64,000 nt of DNA from Manihot esculenta (lineage: Eukaryota; Streptophyta; Magnoliopsida; Malpighiales; Euphorbiaceae): positions 7,640,927-7,704,926 of the forward strand of contig NC_035177.2 in the NCBI RefSeq assembly GCF_001659605.2, given 5' to 3'. The position numbers and the translations under genes were made by a program. Numbering within the stretch: the first letter of the stretch is position 1; each line of letters starts with the position of its first letter. The notes beneath the pieces are model-generated. The model was not told where the DNA came from and did no database searches. It saw only the letters and a list, made by a program, of their open reading frames with translations. Below, piece by piece: positions 23,286 to 35,808 of the stretch.

Positions 23286-26200
23286 ATGTCGGAAGAGGGC
23301 ATGGGAGAGTCACAAGGAGGCACTCAGGCCTCGGGGTTTGTTCAACCACCCCAGTACCCACCTTTCTCACAAAATCCCGGGTATTCGATGGGAGGTATAT
23401 CGGATTACCCCAGCTTTAATCCTTACCCTTCACACATGCTATACCCACCTTTCTACCCACCATACTCACAGTACCCTATGTATCCACCCCCACCTTACTA
23501 TCCAAATCCAGCAAACCCTACCTCAGGGGATTCTGTACCACCTCCACCACCACCAGCACCCACAGTTCCAGAAACCCAAGTACCTAAACCTAGCTCATCT
23601 GGGGGGAGCAAGGTCAAGATGACCGACTACATGAAGCTTGGTGCTCCTCAGTATGATAAAGGTGATGATCCGTTTGAGTACCTTGGAAGGGTCAAGATGA
23701 TTACAGATGAGATAGGAGCTGATGACAGCAGAGCCATTCAGATGGCTGGGTTCACACTCAAATGCAAGAAGACCCGTGAGTGGTTTAAAAATTATGTGAA
23801 CCCGAGGGTGGACAGCATGTCTTGGGAGGAGTTTGCAAATGAGTTTGCAGGATGGGCTTTCCCTGATAGCTCAAGGGAGATGAAGATGATAGAATTTGAA
23901 CAGTTGAGGCAAACAGAAGAGATGTGTGTGGATGAGTACACAGACAGATTCTTGGAGCTGTTGCAGGGCAAAATCTTGACACAGACCAGAAGAAGTCAAG
24001 GAGATATATCATGAAACTCCATTCCAGGTATTCCTCCTTGATTCAGTCAGTAGATAGGGAGAGCTTCCATGCCATAGTGGATATGGCCCGGAAAATGGAG
24101 GCTAGTGCCATCATTCAGGGGACAGTTAAGCAGTCAGTGGCACAGTCTTCTGGTTCTAAGAGCCCAGGTGGGGGAAGGCTAGATCCCTCATCTTTGAGTG
24201 CAGTAGCTTCAGGCAGCAAGAGGTGGAGTAACACCACCAAGAAGTCCAAGAAGAACAAGTTCTGGAACAAGATCAAGTTAGGTCTGGGATTAGGAAGTGG
24301 CTAGGAAATGGCTCAAGCTCTGGTGCAGATAATGCAGTATGTGTGAGGTGTGGTAGGCCACATAAGGGAGTATGTCGGTTTGGGATGACAGCCTACTACA
24401 GATGTGGGCAAGAGGGACACATGTCACGGGTGTGTCTTAGAGCAGCTTTTGAGACACAGTCCTAGCAGACAGCTTCGGGCAATGTAGCTCAGCCAGTAGC
24501 TCCAGCCATGACTCAGGCCAGTGGCAGAGGCAGAGGGAGAGGGGCAGCCTCTTCTTCAGTGGGTTTCAGAGGTGAAAGTCCATCAGCACCAGCACGGATC
24601 TTCACAATGACACAGTAGGAGGCAGATGCATCTAACACCGTGGTGGCAAGTAATCTCATCATTGGTTGTTCAGATGTTTATGCCTTGATGGACCCTGGTG
24701 CATCTCATTCTTTTGTTGCTCCGAGAGCCGTTGAGAGGTTGGGTCTGATGATCCCTGGGTTAGAGTGTCCTCTCTGGGTCAGTGGACCCAAGTGTGACCC
24801 ATCAGTGGCAGAGTTAGTCTGCCAGTGTAGTCCAGTTTTTGTTGAGGGGAGATGCCTTCCAGCCGACCTAGTGGTTCTAGACTTGACAGATTTTGACGTC
24901 ATTCTAGGGATGGACCGATTATCTACCCATGCTGCTACCTTGGACTGCAGGGACAAGGTAGTCAGGTTCAGAGATCAGGATGGGTCAGAGGTCGTCTTCA
25001 GAGGAGACAGGAGGGGTACACCTAGAGGTGCGATCACAGCTCTTCAGGCTCGTAGGTTGCTTAGGAGGGGATGTCAGGGGTATTTGGCTCATGTGAGAGA
25101 GCTTAACAGTCAGGTTAGAGAGCCTGCCTCAGTGCCAGTGGTCAGAGAGTTTTTAGATGTGTTCCCAGACGAGCTGCCAGGTTTACCACCTGCTAGGGAG
25201 ATAGAGTTCGAGATAGAATTGATGCCTGGAACCAGACCGATCTCTATCCCTCCCTACAGGATGGCACCAGCTGAGTTGAAAGAGTTGAAAGAACAGTTGC
25301 AAGAGCTGGTGGACAAGGGTTTCATCCGACCGAGTACCTCACCTTGGGGTGCTCCAGTGCTGTTTGTGAGAAAGAAGGATGGATCCCTTAGACTTTGTAT
25401 CGACTACAGGCAGTTGAACAAAGTCACCACAAAGAACAAGTATCTGTTGCCCAGGATCGATGATCTATTTGACCAGCTATCAGGAGCGGGTTGTTTCTCC
25501 AAAATAGATCTGAGGTTCAGGTATCACGAGCTGAGGATAAGAGAGGAAGATGTGCCGAAGACGGCATTCAGGACCAGATATGGGCATTTTGAGTTCCTTG
25601 TGATGCTGTTCGGGTTAACCAACGCCCCTGTAGCATTCATGGATCTCATGAACAGAGTGTTTAGACAGTATCTGGATCGCTTCGTTATTGTCTTCATAGA
25701 TGATATCCTAGTGTATTCCAGAAATGCAGAGGAGCATGCCCAGCATCTGAGTATAGTTTTGCAGACCTTGAGGGAACACGGCTTGTATGCTAAGTTCTCC
25801 AAGTGTGAGTTCTGGTTGAGGAGCATCTCATTCTTAGGGCATGTTGTGTCAAAAAATGGGATTGAAGTGGACCCCAAGAAGGTAGAAGCTGTGGCTAACT
25901 GGCCTAGACCCACTACAGTGACAGAGATCAGAAGCTTCTTGGGTTTGGCAGGTTACTACAGGAGGTTCGTTCAGGACTTCTCGAAAATAGCAGCTCCTAT
26001 GACCAGACTAACTAGAAAGAACTAGAAGTTTGTGTGGACCGACCAGTGCGAAGAGAGTTTTGAAGAGCTTAAGAAGAGGTTGACGTCAGCACCGGTGTTA
26101 GCTTTGCCTAACAGTCAGGAGGATTTCACAGTGTTTTGTGATGCGTCCCGTGTGGGACTGGGTTGTGTGCTAATGCATAATGGAAGGGTGATTGCTTATG

Positions 26201-29200
26201 CTTCTAGACAGCTGAAAAGGCACGAGCTGAATTACCCTACACACGATCTTGAGATGGCAGCAGTTATCTTTGCACTCAAGATGTGGAGGCATTACCTCTA
26301 TGGGGTAAAATGTGAGATCTTCACAGATCATAAGAGCCTGCAGCACATCTTGAGTCAGAGAGAGCTGAATTTGAGGCAGATAAGATGGGTAGAGCTGCTT
26401 AGTGACTATGATTGCAAGATTCAGTGTAAGACCCCGCTCGTTCTGACATCGGAATTCCTACCGTCCGGTGGAATCTCGGGTGTCGGATCCTTTTAGGGGG
26501 TATGGCAAAGGTTTTCAAAAAGGTTTTCTAGAATGTTTTTAAGTGTTTTATGGTTTTAAATCGAAAAGAGTTGAGTTTTTGAAGAGAAAAGACCAAGGAG
26601 GCGTTTGCCAGGTTCGGCCGCCGAAAGTGAAGTTCGGCCGCCGAACATGGAAAGGCTTCGGGAGCGCCTTTGGCCTCCGAAAGTCTTGTTTGAACGAGCC
26701 AAGGTTCGGCCGCCGAAAGTGAAGTTCGGCCGCCGAACATGCATGAGTTTAGGGGGCACGTTAGGCTGCCGAAGGTCTTCGACCAGGCCACCTATAAAGG
26801 GCCCTCAGATCGGAAATGGGTGAGTTTTCTCCCCATTCTCGAGCTCAGGTGAGTTTATGCCTTCCTTTGGTCGTTTTCGTGTTTTCTCTACCCATCTCTC
26901 AAGTTTTTCATGATTTCTACCCTTGTGTTTGAAGATTTAAAGCTTAAAGGGAGTTTTGGGAGCTTGGAGCTTTTGGAGCTTGGATTCTCCACACCTCCGA
27001 GTTAGTGATCACGCAACCCTCGATCTTCAAGAGGATCGGACCCGAGGGACCGAGGAGGCCAGTAGTGCTAGCAGTTGCAGAGTCAGTCGGCGTCTGCCAG
27101 GAGGTGAGTAGAACTAAACTTAATGTTTTATTTTAAGAAATTCTAATGCCTAAAGCATGAGCATGCATCATGATTATGTATAGTAGGTTGATTGCACTAG
27201 TTCACGAATATGTTGCATTGCATTATTTCATGTTGATGCTGAGGTAGGTTTGGACCAAGGCGACTCCAATAGCCCATATCTGTCATTGAGTCTTGTCTAT
27301 GTCCTTAGAGAGCCGGACGAGTACCTGTAGGAAAGTCCATGTGAGCTCTCTGTGGACCAGACACCATGTCATGTATGTTACAGGCCTTTGTGAGCTCCTA
27401 TGGGGGAGCCGGGCACCGACAGAGGGTATTTCTGGGGTCATGTCCGATCCTTGAGAGTAAAGATGCTAGCAATTCATGAGGACTCTCAGAAAACACTCCG
27501 TGGGGAATATTTAGCTGCATGAGCCCCGAGACGGACACAGTGGTGTGATTTACTTGTGTTATGACGCATTCCATGAAAGCATGTAATTAATGAATTGATT
27601 TTCCTGTTTCTACTCACTGGGCTTTTTAGCTCACCCCTCTCCCCTAACCCCAGTGTTGCAGGTTTAAGTCAGAGCTCAGAAGTCAGCAGGGTAAAGATTA
27701 AGAGACGTGTGTTTTATGTAATAGTTTACGTTTATGTTTCAGTTTAGTAGTTTTAGAAGTGGACATGTAATATAAGTTGATGTAATGTATGGAACTGATA
27801 GTAGAGTTAATGTTTATGGATTAGAGTGTGCTTGGCCCTATAGACTGGTTAATTCCTGTTGATGCATGGTTATGTAATGTTTTTATGTTGAGTTGAGAAC
27901 CAGGCTTGATTTATGTAATGTTGACCCAGCTAGAGCATTTGATGAGGGCTCTAGCATGGGAAAGTTTATGTTCACAGTTATGTTGTAGCATACGGATCAA
28001 GCTTGGTGTATGTTCAGATTACAGGTTTTATGTTTAAGTTTTTACGTTAAAGTTTTGATCATGCATGGGATTTTACCAGGTAATAGTATGTATGTTGGCT
28101 TGCTACGGGTCCCGGCGGCCTTAAGCCGATCTGGATCCTAGCGCCGGTGGCGGTTCGGGCCGTTACAGAGGGGTATCGGTTTCCGGGTCGTTACATTCAG
28201 TATCACCCGGGTAAGGCGAATGTTGTGGCAGACGCCCTAAGCCAGAAATCACTAGGCAGTTTATCCCACATCACGGCAGAGAGGAGACCGGTGGTGAAAG
28301 AGTTTTATAAGCTCGTTAATGAAGGTCTACAGTTGGAGTTGTCTGGTACAGGTGCTTTAATAGCCTAGATGAGAGTGACACCTGTATTTCTGGAGCAGGT
28401 GGCTCAAAAACAGCATGAGGACCCCGAGTTAGTGAAAATTGCCAGGACCGTGCAGTCAGGCAAGAATGAAGAGTTCAGGTTTGATGATAAGGGGATCCTC
28501 CGCTATGGGAATCGACTATGTGTACCAGATAACGTGGGTCTGAAGGGAGACATTATGAGGGAAGCTCATAATGCAAGATACAGCGTTCACCCTGAAGCCA
28601 CCAAGATGTATCAAGATCTGAAAAGAGTGTATTGGTGGCCAGCTATGAAGAGAGAAGTGGCACAGTTTGTGTCAGCCTGCGAAGTATGTCAGAGGGTGAA
28701 GCTGGAACATCAGAAGCCGGCTGGAATGCTTAACCCACTGCCGATTCCAGAATGGAAATGGGAGAATATCGCTATGGACTTTGTGGTGAGGTTACCAGCA
28801 ACGTCCAACAGATTAGACTCCATATGGGTGATTGTGGACAGACTCACCAAATCTGCTCACTTCATTCCTGTTAGGAGCAACTACTCTGTGGATAAGTTAG
28901 CGCAGATCTATGTGGATGAAGTGGTCAGGCTGCATGGGGGTTCCTGTTTCGATAGTGTCGGATAGAGGGCCCCAGTTCACCTCCAGGTTTTGGCTAAGTC
29001 TGCAGAGTGCTATGGGTACCAGGTTGGATTTTAGTACTGCCTTCCACCCCCAGACTGATGGACAGTCAGAGAGGACCATCCAAACGATAGAGGACATGCT
29101 CAGGATGTGTGTGCTAGATTTTGGTGGTTCTTGGAGGTAGCATCTACCCTTGGTAGAGTTTGCCTACAATAACAGCCATCATGCTAGCATCGGGATGGCT

Positions 29201-29812
29201 CCATATGAAGCTTTGTATGGGAGGAAGTGCAGGTCACCTATCTGTTGGGAAGAAGTTGTAGAGAGGTCCTTAGCAGGGCCAGAGTTAGTAGAGATCACCA
29301 GCAGGGTAGTACCCATAATCAGAGAGAGAATCATAACTGCTGTGAGCAGACAGAAAAGCTATGCAGACATTCGCAGAAGACAAGTAGAGTTTCAGGAGGG
29401 AGATCTAGGATTGCTCAGAGTGTCTCCTATGAAAGGAGTGGTTCGTTTTGGAAAGAAAGGTAAGCTAGCCCCATGATACATTGGACCCTTTGAAATCTTG
29501 CAGAAGATTGGGAATGTATCGTACAAGCTGGATTTACCTGCTTCAATGGAAAGAATCCATCCGGTTTTCCATGTTTCCATGTTGAGGAAGTTTGTGTCAG
29601 ATCCGGGCAAGGTTCTTAGTGAACCTGATGTGGAGATCCTAGAGGATCTCACTTATGTAGAGCAGCCAGTGCGGATTCTTGACACCCAGATCAGAAAGTT
29701 GAGGAACAAGGAAATCCCGATGGTAAAAGTCCTTTGGAACCACCACAATATGGAAGAATGCACCTAGGAGACACGGGAGTCCATGCTCTAGCAGTACCCT
29801 CACCTCTTCTAA
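23286..29812 (+). pseudogene. Gag-Pol remnant of element H
   Basis: The Gag core is followed by a broken CCHC region, protease (DPGASHSF near 24690), reverse transcriptase (FIDD near 25695), RNase H (FCDAS near 26140, interrupted at 26424, resuming at 28201) and integrase, to a chromodomain-like end LF at 29812. Damage includes a frameshift near 23965, stops around 24301-24640, TAG at 26023 (Gln in relatives), TAG at 28366, an extra G near 28935 (frameshift), TAG near 29138, TGA near 29474 (Arg in relatives), and TAG at about 29765 and 29789. Most stops are one transition away from Gln, Trp or Arg codons of the relatives. Confidence 0.9.
26425..28195 (+). repeat. Solo LTR inserted in the RNase H region of element H
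   Basis: 1,771 bp from TGTAAGACCC to GGGTCGTTACA, flanked by a perfect 5-bp duplication TTCAG (26420-26424 and 28196-28200). It has a + strand TATA box (TATAAAG at 26793-26799) downstream of TTCGGCCGCCGAA motifs at 26613-26740. Near the 3' end CGTTACA occurs twice (28161-28167 and 28189-28195), suggesting a short internal insertion or duplication of the terminus. No internal region remains. Confidence 0.92.
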
Positions 29813-29903
29813 GGTTAGTTTTATGTGTTTTATGCGTGTTTTATGTATGTTATGTTGTATACCATGCATGTGCTAGTTGAGGAACATTCGGGGATGAATG
29901 TTC

Positions 29904-29918
29904 TTAAGGGGGGGAGAA
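29904..29918 (+). other. Polypurine tract of element H
   Basis: An AAGGGGGGGAGAA-type purine run sits immediately before the 3' LTR start TGTAATACCC at 29919. An inverted repeat GAACATTCG / GAATGTTC lies just upstream at about 29882-29903. Confidence 0.85.
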
Positions 29919-32900
29919 TGTAATACCCGGCTAGACCTCGGTATCGGAATTCCTACCGTCCGGTGGAATCTCGGATGTCGGAAACCTCTAGAAGGGTAAA
30001 ATCATGTTTTCATTAAATGTTTTAATGTATTTTATGGTTTTAAGTAAAAAGAAAATGAGTTTTTGCATGAAAATAACTTTGGAGGAAAACCCAGGTTCGG
30101 CCGCCGAACCTCAAGTTCGGCTGCCGAACATGCATGCACTTCGGGTGTGCCTTAGGCCCCCGAAGGCATAAGTGAGGGAAGTCCAGGTTCGGCTGCCGAA
30201 CCTCATGTTCGGCCGCCGAACATGGCATGCATGTAGAGGCACGTTCGGCCCCCGAATGTGGCCTGGCCAGCCACCTATAAAGGGGTCCCTTAGCCGAAAC
30301 GGGCGAGCTTTTCTCCCCATTTTCGGCCAAGGTGAGCTCTCCGCCATCCCTCGCCGATCTTGAGTTTTTCCTTCAGTTCTTTCATGATTTTTACGAGTTT
30401 TCACCTTTGTTTTGAAGATTTTTGAGCATAGAGCAAGTTTTGAAGCTTGGAAGACTCAGGAGCTCTCTCTCTCCATTCTCCAAGTATAGGTCGCCTCCCC
30501 TCTCGATCTTCAAGAGGTAAGAGCCGATCTTGAGCTCATTTTATGTTTTAAACAAGTGTTAAGAGGTTTCATAGGGTAGAAATGCATGTTTAGGTTAGTT
30601 GAGCTTTGATAGGGTTTATGTAGATATTTGGACAATGTGTGATATTTGTGTATGTTTGATGTGTTGTAGTTGGGGTTTAGGATAGTTTGAGACCCCTAGG
30701 TGTTGATGTATGTGTGTATGCATGTTTTGGGAGAGTGTATGCATGATTGGAAGGTTTGGGAAGCGTTTGGGCATGTTGGAACCGAGTTTCTGCCACTTGG
30801 AAGAAACTCAGGTTCGGCAGCTGACTCGCGGTTGTCGAAGCCGGTCAAAAATAACCTTCTTGGTTATCAACAATTTACAACTGCAGATAGTGGTGAAGGA
30901 TCGAATCCACAGAGAATTGATTACCTATTTATTTTTCTCAACAAGACCAAGAGAATCAATTGAAAACACAATGGAAAGCAAGTAATCAAAGGTAAATAAA
31001 AGCAAGTGCAATAAAAGTAAAAAAGGGGGTTTTGAGATTGATTGGACTAACAACTATTGAAAGCAATTAAAACAGCAAGTAATAAAAATAAAAGAGGAAA
31101 TCAATATGAGAAAAGTCTAGTTGAAGATATGGATCCACCTTGGTTGTTTGGATTGATCATTGAAACATGGTAATCTTGATTGAATCAATAGGTTAGTTAT
31201 GGGGGTGGAAGACGCTTCTCACCACCATGTCTTTCCTTATGAACAAATTAATTAGGGAACGTCCTCTAATCAATTACTAATCAACAAATTGCCAAGGAAT
31301 GTCCTTGGGCCATAGGCATCAAAACAATTGTTGATTGCATAAAGAACTAGAAAGATCCAACCCTAGCTACTCCAAACGCTTGAAGATGGTGCTAGATCAT
31401 GCAATTCCTTGGTTTTTACACCAAGTGTTCTATGGACAGAATATTTCCAGCAATTACGGACTAACAAATATCCTAACCAACAATCAATTACCTTGCAATC
31501 AAGAATCAAGTGGCCAATTTGATTAAAACAACAAAGCAATCTTGGAATTAAGCATCAATTGCATGAATATTGAATAAAATCAAAGACAAAAGTTTCTGTT
31601 CAGATCTCACAATCCATTAAACAACCTTAGTTTCAACCAAACTTCAACTAGAATAAGGGTTTCAGCCACTCAAGGCTGAACCAAAACAGAAAATTAAAGA
31701 AAAGAAGAAAGAAGAACCAAAATTGAGAGGAGAAACCCTTGGAGAGTGGCTGCCCTTGCTTGGCCGAATTTGGAGAGTTGAATTGTCTCTTCTTGTGTTC
31801 TTGAGGCCTTTAAATAGGTGTTGAGAGGCTGCCCAAGGTCTCTTGACAGCTCATGGATCTTTTAGAGACTTCCCAAAGTGCCCTTGGTGAGTTATGTGCC
31901 TTCTTTGTGCATGGGTGAAGGCAAAAACGTGGAACATGCAAAGGGGAGCTCTTTGGTCTTTTAATTGCTGTCCAATATCTTCAAGATGTTGCCAAAATAG
32001 TCAAGAGGCTGCCCATGCACCAATAAGGAAGGTGGAGTCTCCTTTTGAATTTTGAATGTGCATGGCATGAAGTGGGAAACATGTGATCTTTGGATTTGCC
32101 TTCCTTAATAGGGGGATCTTGAAATCCAACTATTAAATGTGAATCTTGAAGATTTGGATCTCAAAATACTTTCCTTGTTTGGCTCCTCAAATATGGCAAC
32201 TTGAGATATGGCTTATTGAATAAGGAAAAGGCAACTTGCTGATTTGAAATTTGAATTTCAAATTGCTTTGGCTGAATGTTCTTTCCTTCTTTGCCACTTT
32301 CCTTATTTAGAACTTTCCATATTTAGCTTGACTTGATTTCAACTTGGTAGGCTTGCTCTCTTTTGCTCCAAATAAGGCAGTTTTAGGGGTATTTTCTCCA
32401 AAGTGTCCTTTTACACCATTTTCTGCAAAACAATGCCAAGAGCACTAAATTAAGCAGAAACCATGTAAATAATCATCAATAATATCAAGATAAAAAGGAC
32501 TAAAATATGTTCTATCAGCAGCCGAAGGAACTTTCGGCCGCCGAACCTGCCGGTGAGGCAAGCCTTTTGGCTGCCGAAGCCTGCCCCCGAAAAGAGACTT
32601 TCGTCTCTGGAGTGGACTTTCGGCCGCCGAAGGTGCCGCCGAAAGTCACTGAGTTTCGGCTCTGGAGAGACTTTCGGCCGTCGAACCTGCCGCCGAAAGT
32701 GCCCTGTTCAGCCTTCCTTTGCATGTTTCCCATGATTGTTTTGAGGTGTTTTAGGGGGGTTTTTGGGGAGTATTTTAGAGTCATGTTCATGTATGTTGGT
32801 CCCTCATTTGAGTCCACCTGTGTAGGTTCGGACCCGAGGAATCGAGGACCCCAGCAGTGAGATAGCTGCTACAGTGTCTTGTCAGAGTTTCAGCTAGAGG

Positions 32901-33822
32901 TGAGTAGAATAAACCTTTATGTTTTAAATTAATGAAAGTTTTAGCATGCTTCATGCATCATGAATACCATGAAATATAATAGGTTGTTTGCATTAGAATT
33001 CACGAATATGTTGCATTGCATATTATGTTGTTGATGTGGATGAATGTTGGATGATCCATTGGCCCTCGTATGTTATGATGATATGATGATACGGTATGGA
33101 AGTCCAGGAAGACCCATTCTATGTCCCTGGCATATTGGAATGTTATGTTATGTTATGTAAGAGAAAGACCAGGACCCATTCTACGTTTTGGCACAGTTGG
33201 ACCATGTAGAGGGCCATTGGTGACAAGTTCATCCTTGATGTGATTTGTTTGTGATGTGCATTCCATGAGAGCATGAAATTTTTAAATGTTTTTCTATTCT
33301 GCTCACTAGGCTCTAGTAGCTCACCCTTTCCCTAAATCCCACAGGTTTGCAGGTACAGGGTAGACCAGGAGGTCAAGAAGAGTAAAGTCAAGTGTAATGT
33401 AATAGTTAGATGTGGACATGATAAATGATGTATGTTATGTAAGAATTGAACAGTCAGTTTATGTAATTATGAAACTGAGGATTAGAATTGTGCTTGACCA
33501 TATGTGTATGTTATCCCTTTGATACATGATATATAGATTGTTTTTATGATGTTTATGTTTAACCAGGCTTAATGCATGTTATGATACCCCATTGGAGCAT
33601 TTGATGAGGGCTCCAGTGTGAGGTCTATGTTTATGTTATGTGCATGCATAGGTTAAGCTTGGTAGAATAAAAGAAAAAGTTTACAGGTTTATGAGTATGT
33701 ATGATCATGTATGGGATTTAACAGGTATACAGGTGACAGGTTAGGCTTGCTACGGGTCCCAGCGACCTTAAGTCGATCTAGATCCTAGCGCCGGTAGCGG
33801 TCCGGATTTCCGGGTCGTTACA
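29919..33822 (+). repeat. 3' LTR of element H, interrupted by a Tat-like solo LTR
   Basis: It starts TGTAATACCC after the PPT and ends GGGTCGTTACA. Without the 1,696-bp insertion and one target duplicate it is about 2,203 bp, like the other LTRs here. The TATA box is TATAAAG at 30276-30282, after TTCGGCCGCCGAA-type motifs at about 30093-30260. A second GC-rich block is at 32518-32700. Confidence 0.9.
30822..32517 (-). repeat. Second Tat/Ogre-like solo LTR, inverted
   Basis: 1,696 bp; on the minus strand it starts TGATAGAACATATTTTAGTC and ends in CGACAACCGCGAGTCA. It is flanked by GCAGC (30817-30821 and 32518-32522), a perfect 5-bp duplication. It is the same family as 4550-6278 in opposite orientation, with scattered differences. 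The 31335-31526 frame inside is not considered a gene. Confidence 0.87.
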
Positions 33823-33936
33823 AAAAACCTCTGTTCTACCCTTCTGGAAGGCTCCGACATCCTTAAATCCTGGATTCCAATGGAGATTCCACCGGAAAGT
33901 AGAAATTCCGATACCGGGGTCTAGCCGGGTATTACA
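33823..33936 (-). repeat. Right stub of the right LTR of element G
   Basis: 114 bp matching the last part of G's left LTR (about 17677-17790), ending CTAGCCGGGTATTACA, then PG-B resumes at 33937. Confidence 0.9.
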
Positions 33937-34375
33937 CCCGCATTACATGGCGGCAGTGTGTCGAATATCCATTTCGAGGATATTGTCATGCAAAACGTCA
34001 ACAATCCCATCATTATAGATCAAATGTACTGCCCGCATAACCTATGCAATTGCAAGGTAACTTTTGAATTTTAATTTTTTCATAACAAGAAGGATAATTT
34101 ATATATATGGGTGTGTAACAATTATGCTAAAATAATGTGACTTTTTCCAGAAGCCAGCAAAAGTTAAAATAAGCGATGTCAGCTTCAAGAATATTCAAGG
34201 ATCGTCAAGAACGCAAACAACCGTTCAATGGACATGCAGCAGCAGCGTACCATGCAAGAACGTTGAACTTTCTAACGTTAACCTCCGGTACACCGGATCT
34301 AAGGGTCCTGCAAAATCTATTTGTACAAATGTTAAGTCTAAGATTATAGGAAAGTTGATTCCGAGAGGATGTTAA

Positions 34376-35801
34376 TGCACTCACTTGTTGATTCTTAATT
34401 TAAACGGAGAATGTTTCTCATTTGTCTGACGCACAATATAGTAATTTTACAAGATTATCATTACACTTTTTAAATTTAAATGAACATAGTCAGATATGAT
34501 TTCAATTTAGCTCTATCCAAAATAGAAAATTAATTTAAAAAATTTACCTATTAATAATGTGCTTCATTTTACTTAAACAAATATAAAAGCTCACCAATAA
34601 CTAAATACATCAATTTCAATTGATATTAAATACTATATAAAAACTTCTTTAAGACCTCTATTTCAAAAGTTAATCAACATATAAAACTTGGAATGCAAAA
34701 TGAAATAATAAAAGATATATTATTGAATGAACTTGTAATTTAATAGTGTCAAAATTCAAAATTAAAACGCGCTGTAAATTATGCTGCTGTGTTAAAATTC
34801 AACTATATCAAAGTTCAAGATGATACTTTTTAATTGAAACGCTATAATTTGAAATTAATAAATTTGGTATAATGGAATTTATTTTCCTATAGTCATAGGC
34901 TTAGCATTATAATTCAAAATTCATTTTCCTCTTCAATTAAAACAATGTTATTAAAAAATATATATCAGGTTGTTCTAAATATTTATCCTTCGCTTTTCTA
35001 GCATATGTTATTTTCCTAATAAACCATTTACCGTGATCGGCTATGTAACTTTGCTGATTCTTTATTCATTTATTCAAGAAGTATTTATTTGTTTCGGGAA
35101 AAAGGAGAAATATATATACATATATCCCATTGTGAAGAGATGAAGTATCATATTAAGATGTTCGGAGATTATTATTGTGAATTTCTTTCTTTCTTTTCCA
35201 TTTTTTTCCCCTTTTTCGAATTGAGAAATAAAATGTATATATGCGTTATGTCTTTTCTTTCGCTTTCTCCTTTTCTTTTTTTTTCTTTTTTATATTTGCG
35301 TTCCATTATAAATAAATAATTAAAATTGAAGCTGAGCATATTTTCGACGCTAAAATCAAGTATACGTAAAATAATACGATGCGCCTTCAGGTACCAAAGG
35401 AGAAAAGACGGAATAACGGCCTGTTAGTTCTTTTTTTCTTTTTCTGTTTTCCTCTTTTCATGTTGCACTGTACTTGTCAAAATTTTGTCCTATATGCACG
35501 CGTGAGGAAATGAATTGTGGGTGCGGTCTCCGGGCTCGTTTCGCGTCCAATACGTCTAGAATATTGTGGGAGAACGAAGAGGTTGTTGCATAAGTTATAA
35601 AGGGTTCCAATATAAAAGAATATGTTAGAGAGAAATGCGGAAGTTGTAGTTTTTAGTTGCAGGTTAGCGTACGTAGGCTTTTTTTTTTTTTTTAAGCTCA
35701 AAACATTTAACGCAAATCAAAAAGGAAAAACAGAAAACGGGATGTATGAAAATGCTACAGCCTGTAATAAACCTTGAGTAAATTAAACGAGCCACCTGAA
35801 A
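34376..35801. other. Intergenic spacer between PG-B and PG-C
   Basis: About 1.5 kb of AT-rich noncoding sequence, collinear with the spacers after PG-C and PG-D. The first part holds PG-B's 3' flank; the last 400 bp, with a T-rich tract at 35680-35693, is the PG-C promoter region. No gene is seen. Confidence 0.75.
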
Positions 35802-35808
35802 TATAAAA
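35802..35808 (+). promoter_or_regulatory. TATA box of PG-C
   Basis: TATAAAA about 92-98 bp before the ATG at 35900, same context as in PG-B and PG-D. Confidence 0.7.

Larger units (their letters stand above)
23286..33822 (+). mobile_element. Element H: 5'-truncated Tekay-like retrotransposon on the + strand
   Basis: It runs from inside gag to a 3' LTR ending GGGTCGTTACA at 33822, inside G's right LTR. The 5' LTR, PBS and the first part of gag are missing, deleted together with the middle of G's LTR. H is the only large element of the family here in + orientation. It carries a solo LTR in its RNase H region (26425-28195) and a Tat-like solo LTR in its 3' LTR (30822-32517). Many stops and frameshifts make it one of the most decayed copies. 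Confidence 0.88.
4463..33936 (-). mobile_element. Element G: outer Tekay-like retrotransposon with nested insertions
   Basis: The insertion starts TGTAACAG at 4463 and ends TATTACA at 33936, within exon 3 of PG-B. Its own parts are the left LTR (4463-4549, 6284-6289, 15797-17790; about 2,087 bp when joined), a minus-strand Gag-Pol region (17914-22902), a primer binding site (23152-23163), and two ends of the right LTR (23167-23285 and 33823-33936). Everything else is later insertions: a Tat-like solo LTR, element F, and element H with two solo LTRs. As host of all the others, G is the oldest insertion in this cluster. Confidence 0.9.
3432..34375 (+). pseudogene. PG-B: exopolygalacturonase split by a 29.5-kb nested insertion
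   Basis: A GH28 exopolygalacturonase gene. The start was chosen because it opens a signal peptide (MGSKVHVCTTYLLLLFAFAS). Exon 1 is 3432-3557, exon 2 3645-3950, exon 3 begins at 4063 and stops at 4462 inside GVRIKTWP, resumes at 33937-34056, and exon 4 is 34151-34375 with the usual LIPRGC end. Introns are GT-AG. The NTD motif is present, while motif II reads ITDDDC instead of ITGDDC. The pieces flank nested LTR elements with near-matching 5-bp repeats (GCCGC at 4458-4462, CCCGC at 33937-33941). Compared with paralogs one C is missing at the left junction, so the frame would be shifted even without the insertion. Dead gene. Confidence 0.93.

Noticed and set aside
23280..24014. A free-standing 244-codon proline-rich + strand gene
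   Set aside because: Its sequence is the Gag core found in elements I and J, and it runs on into protease and reverse transcriptase.
31335..31526. A 63-codon frame in the inverted Tat-like LTR
   Set aside because: No recognisable domain, no equivalent frame noticed in the sister copy at 4550-6278, and it lies in an LTR.
4463..33936. The inverted 1.7-kb segments as terminal repeats of one giant DNA transposon
   Set aside because: Each segment has its own distinct 5-bp target duplication and LTR-type TG...CA ends, so they are independent solo LTRs.
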